A DNA stretch of 31,473 nt, taken from contig NW_008246083.1 of the NCBI RefSeq assembly GCF_000281045.1, positions 537,390-568,862 of the forward strand. Direction: 5' to 3'. This stretch comes from Saprolegnia diclina VS20. Taxonomy: Eukaryota; Oomycota; Saprolegniomycetes; Saprolegniales; Saprolegniaceae. This document shows positions 27,791 to 31,473 of this stretch, piece by piece. The position numbers and the translations under genes were made by a program. The notes beneath the pieces were generated by a model. That model made no database searches. It saw nothing but the letters and a program-made list of their open reading frames with translations, and was not told the DNA's origin. The first letter of the stretch is position 1. The number at the start of each line of letters is the position of its first letter.

Positions 27791-28989
27791 AATTGACTTT
27801 GCATTTGTATACTGTCGGATCGAGACAAATGCCACGTCGGTGGCGCGGTTGTGAGATTACCCTTTACGCTGCAGCAAGCTCGCGTACTCACAGCGACGAC
27901 GACATGAGCGCGCTCCTTCCGAGCACGACCTACTGCTACGCGTCGCGAGGCCCGGCGTCCGCGTCTCCCTTGGCGGCAGCGGCGCTCGGCAACCTTGGCC
28001 AAGGCAACGGCGGTGTCTGCCCCGTGCGCATAGCGTTCGCGCTGCCGACAACGCTTTCGAGTACGGTGCCACTCAACGTCTCGTGGACGCTCTCGCTGAA
28101 CGACCAAGAGCGCGTAACCACGCTCGCGATTGTCAATAGCTCGACGACACTCACGCCGACGAGCGCCATGGCCCCGGTGCAGATTGCGCAGTCGGCGCTG
28201 TATCTGTGCCCGACGACCGCGCTCTGCGGGCTCTACTCGGCCGAGGCAAGGCCATTGCCGTACTTGCCATCGCAGTCGCCGCTCAATTTTACCAACGGAA
28301 CCGCTTCGTTCTTCACGCGCAACGTCACGCTGCCCGCAGGCGAGTATGCGGCGTTCGTAGTGACTACGGTGCCCGGCCTTCAACTGCCCAACACGTCTGT
28401 GCGCATCGACCTTGTGAGCTACACGTTGGTGCACGTTGTTGCGCCGGTCGAGCCGCCAGTGCTCTCGACGGTCGAGTATGTGTACATTGGTGTCGGGGCT
28501 GCTCTCGCTGCGCTTGTGCTCGTGCTTTTGGCGGTCTGTCTCTGTCGGCGCCGGCGTCGCAAGCTGCACGCCGAGCAGGTCATGGCGGCGTATGCGCGCG
28601 CCAACACCCGCGTCTCGAACCGACGACCAAGCCCCCGGCGCATGCTGTCGCTGCGGCAGTCGGGCCGCATGAGTCCGCGGCGAGTGCTCTCCCAGCGTCA
28701 GTCGGGGCGCGCGAGCAGCAGTCATACGTACCGCCACCACGGCTCGGTCATTCGCCTCGGCCACTCACCACGCACCCAAGTTCCGCCGAATCCGACCTCC
28801 ATGTCAATATCGTTTTCGAACGAGTCCGACTTTGCCAACTTTGCTCTCTCGCCCTGGCACCACGGCCAGTCGGACATCTACAATCGGCACTCGGACAGCG
28901 CGTCGTCGCCCGCCGACTCGACCGAAGGCTACTACACCGAACCGTCGTTCGCGTCGTCGTCGCACGGTGTCACGGCGTACCGTATTTAA
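27791..28989 (+). CDS. Type I membrane protein, 5' end incomplete
   Basis: No family recognised. The long 3' exon encodes a lumenal or extracellular domain of about 190 residues with several N-glycosylation sequons (NVSW, NFTNGT, NTSV) and cysteines in CYAS, CPVR and LCPTTALC. A single membrane helix follows (VEYVYIGVGAALAALVLVLL), with an arginine-rich stop-transfer CLCRRRRRK, then about 150 cytosolic residues rich in Ser, Arg and Gly. That tail contains a near-duplicate, RRMLSLRQSGR and RRVLSQRQSGR. The first ATG in the long exon is 27904 but gives no signal peptide. A 60-base exon at 27791-27850, joined through a 43-nt GTGAG...CACAG intron, extends the frame with YCRIETNATSVARF, which fits the domain. 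The exon that should supply the signal peptide is not found. It could be a cell-surface receptor or adhesion protein. Confidence 0.66.
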
Positions 28990-29091
28990 CGTTAATGTAC
29001 CCACCTCCAACTGCGTTCTTACCACAATGTATCTGCCAACGACGTTGGGAGTTGCGTACTTCGGACGATACACAAGCTGCTGTTGAATAGC

Positions 29092-30404
29092 TCATACTTG
29101 GATCGTAGCCACCGAGTTTGAGATGCATCGCTTGGGCGGTGTCAGTCGCGCCTTCTCGATATCGTCTGCGTTGTTGGCCTTGGTCGGCGAGCTCAGAATG
29201 ACGAGCGCGGTTCCTGCAAGCACGAGGAGGCCGCCACCGAGCGTGAGGAGACCTAGCACAGCTAGTATCAGTCTCTCGTCGCAGCAAAGCGGAACGTACC
29301 GGGAATGGCTTCGACGTGGGCCAAGATGCCAATCACCGTGGCGATGATGGGCTCGAGGAGCATGACCATTGAGATCACGATCGGTTCAAAGTAGTAGAGA
29401 CCGCGGACGTAGCCCATGGTGCCAATGAAATCGCAGACAAAGACAATGTAGAGGGCGACCGGAAGGCGGTTGGCGACCGGCGTCATCCAGCCGTAGAGAC
29501 CGACCGCTGGGTCCATCGAGAACTCAAGGGGCGCGCCCGTACACACGAGGAGCGTGAGGAGGATGCCGGCGCCGATGAGGTCGAGGTAGTACATGAACAC
29601 CATGAGGTCGACGTTCGGGCGGAGGCGCTCGGCCTGCGTGAGGTACAAGACGCCGCCGATCGCGCCGACAAAAGCCACGAAATCGCCCTCCATGGACGGC
29701 AGCGTGATCGGTGCGTTCGGGTCCGACGGGTGAAAGTCCAGCGTCGTCACGATGCCGCCGACAAGGCCAATGAGCGTACCAGTGAGCTGCGCGCCAGTCA
29801 CGGGCTGGCGAAACAAGAGCTTTCCGAAGACGAGGAGAAGCGAGTGGCAGTTGTTGAAGATATACGCGTGGCTCACGGACGTCATGTCAAGTGCGCAAAT
29901 GAACGTGCCGAGGAAGATGACGTAGCCAATGCCGGCAAATGCCATCGAGACCACATCGATCGTCGTCGGCAGCTACTCAGGACAGCAGCAGCATGTCAAA
30001 CGCCATGACCGGGAAGAGAAATGGATACTAAGATATACCTTGAAGGAGCAGCCGCGGGCGTAGGCAAAGAGGCCCATGAAGAACGCAGTGGCCGTCATGC
30101 GCCAAAAGAGCTTGAGGAGCGGTGTGACGCCCGTCTGGAGGTCGAGCGCAATACCCACGGACGAGACAGTGAAGAGGCTCGCGGCGAGGATGAGCGTGCC
30201 CAGCCACGCCTGCAACGGCGACGTGTGGATCTCGGTGATCGTCGCCGACGCGTAGAGCGCGGTCGTGAGCGTGGCCGGGTCTTCTTCGAACGCGTTCGAG
30301 CGCGAGATGGACCGCAGGACGCGCGACGTCTCTTCAAAGACGTTCGACTTGGAGAGCGATCGGAGCAGGCCCGAGGACTCGGTGGGCGTGCGTGGTGTCG
30401 TCAT
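29092..30404 (-). CDS. EamA/DMT-superfamily membrane transporter
   Basis: Three exons (30404-30039, 29972-29300, 29252-29092) with introns of 66 and 47 nt, both ending TAG, give 399 residues. After about 60 cytosolic residues there are ten predicted membrane helices in two halves, as in drug/metabolite transporters of the EamA fold. Helix landmarks are TLILAASLFTVSSVGIALDL, LKLFWRMTATAFFMGLFAYA, AGIGYVIFLGTFICAL, TGTLIGLVGGIVTTL and, in the second half, YYFEPIVISMVMLLEPIIAT, the usual EamA 'EPxxA' type end, then GLLTLGGGLLVLAGTALVIL. Such proteins export or exchange small metabolites; substrate cannot be read. The N-terminus has a twofold repeat, LRSLSKSNVFEE and LRSISRSNAFEE. I start at MTTPRTP. 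The frame remains open through an upstream minisatellite to 30578, so a longer Pro/Ala-rich start is possible. Confidence 0.83.
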
Positions 30405-30419
30405 GGAGCTAGAGCGAAG

Positions 30420-30530
30420 GCGGGTGCTGGCGCTAAGGCGGGTGCTGGCGGGTGCTGGCTGGTCCTGGCGCTGGAGGCGGGTGCTGGCTGGTGCTGGCGC
30501 TGGCGGGTGCTGGCTGGTGCTGGCGGGGTC
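30420..30530. repeat. GC-rich minisatellite, GGTGCTGGC-type units
   Basis: About ten imperfect copies of a 9-13 base unit (GCGGGTGCTGGCT and shorter variants) lie just upstream of the EamA transporter start. On the - strand they remain open in the transporter frame and would encode Pro/Ala/Ser/Thr-rich repeats (QHPPAPAPASTRL-like). They therefore lie in either the 5' leader or an N-terminal extension. Confidence 0.8.
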
Positions 30531-30579
30531 AGAGTCCAAGTGACCGACGAGAGCCAAAGATTGGAACATTTGTGACACG

Positions 30580-31473
30580 CAAGTCCGAATTGAAACAAAA
30601 TGTCCGAATTCAAACCTGAATATAGGGCCACACTTGGTTAAAGTATGTTCACCTGCGAGCGTTCGTCGCGGCTATGCATCGTAACGGCAGCGACACCAAC
30701 CACGCGACGTTGAAGCCGCGCCAGGTGGTCCGACCCTTGACGACCAGAGCGAGCGCATGCCACTCGAGACTCCAAAACTCGACTAAGATAACGACAAGCC
30801 GACTTCACAACAATTTCAACGAATGGATTCAAGCTAGCAGCCAGTGAGGTCGGCTCCACGGGCGAATTTCGACGTCGACAGCCACCCAGCCACCTAGGAG
30901 CACCCATTTGAAGGCGCGTCTGGTCCGCGCCACGTCGGTCAAGTCTCGAGTGCTCGCCACAAGAGAATTTGTGGCGAGGAGCAGGCTTCATCGCTTGAGA
31001 TAGGATTGCGCAACAACACTGGATTTTGCAGCGACCGGAGAAGGATCGGCCAGTGGATTTATGGCGCCGAGGGTATGCGTTTGGTGCATGGACCATGGAC
31101 GCTGATACTACTTCAAAGTGGCAGGAAGCTCACCACCTATTTGCTAGACTCCAGCGCCCACACTGGTAGGAAATCGCGTCGGTCCACACACATGATACAC
31201 CTGCTGCTGGTTATCTGCGTCGACCCGACAGATGGTTGACATTGCGAGTCCTGGCGCGTAGTTCAAGTCGACGATTCCATTTTTATTCGAATGCAGAGAA
31301 GATTTTAATAGGCCATCACACATCAATGATGTATGACCTTTCTTTATTGAACGCGGCTGCAGAGAAGCACGAGATGCAGTGAGCTGGGATCTATCATGGC
31401 TGACGGCGCTCTACGTCATGAACTTGGCCTCCAACAGTTCATCAGAGTGGGTCGCGCCCGCCAGGTATCAAAC
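30580..31473. other. Terminal stretch without a supportable gene
   Basis: Short frames only, none with a recognisable domain or with partners across short introns. Composition resembles the first 2 kb of the window. The - frame at 30638-31096 is Arg/Cys-rich without family resemblance. I see no repeat longer than chance here. Confidence 0.5.

Noticed and set aside
30638-31096. 152-codon - frame near the right end
   Set aside because: Arg/Cys-rich, no similarity seen, no splice partners.
1-31473. Transposons, retroelements, tRNA or rRNA genes, CRISPR arrays
   Set aside because: I looked for reverse transcriptase, integrase or transposase motifs, terminal repeats, cloverleaf stems and regularly spaced repeats, and found none that I could support.

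Overview
The window looks like nuclear DNA of an oomycete-type stramenopile, probably a Saprolegnia/Achlya/Aphanomyces relative. The reasons are eukaryotic gene families, very dense gene packing, and GC-rich coding exons cut by many tiny introns (about 40-52 nt, almost all starting GT and ending TAG). Gene models were built by hand from frame continuity across GT...AG pairs. The organism is inferred from gene content and style, not from a marker gene.

Layout. 1-1988 holds nothing I can support. 1989-2715 (-) is a Qc-type SNARE. 3047-3653 (+) is an orphan four-helix membrane protein ending in a KKXX tail. 3848-4393 (-) is a FAM173/ATPSCKMT-like methyltransferase. 4751-5437 (+) is a BCL7-like protein. 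5451-5860 (-) is a small DPY30-motif protein. 5992-7040 (+) is a guanidinoacetate-methyltransferase-like enzyme. 7027-10879 (-) is a leucine-rich-repeat/coiled-coil/C2 protein. 11144-23339 (+) is a giant HECT ubiquitin ligase of at least 3,542 residues. 23381-25892 (-) is a secreted nine-repeat protein with a degenerate J domain. 25989-27427 (+) is a cAMP-receptor-like GPCR. 27791-28989 (+) is a type I membrane protein with an unresolved 5' end. 29092-30404 (-) is an EamA/DMT transporter. 30580-31473 holds nothing I can support.

The most interesting item is the HECT ligase. A protein-isoaspartate methyltransferase (PCMT) fold sits in the middle of the chain, after a UBA domain and before SPRY, CUB-like, WWE, SH3-like and HECT modules. 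This suggests one polypeptide that could recognise aged (isoaspartyl) or ADP-ribosylated proteins and ubiquitinate them. Second is the secreted protein with nine copies of an 'EPxD' repeat I do not recognise, capped by a J-like domain without HPD. Third is a SNARE whose zero-layer residue appears to be His instead of Gln.

Genes alternate in orientation, so most neighbours share a short divergent promoter or face each other with ends 13-200 bp apart. One convergent pair overlaps by 14 coding bases. I see no tRNA or rRNA gene, no CRISPR array and no mobile element.
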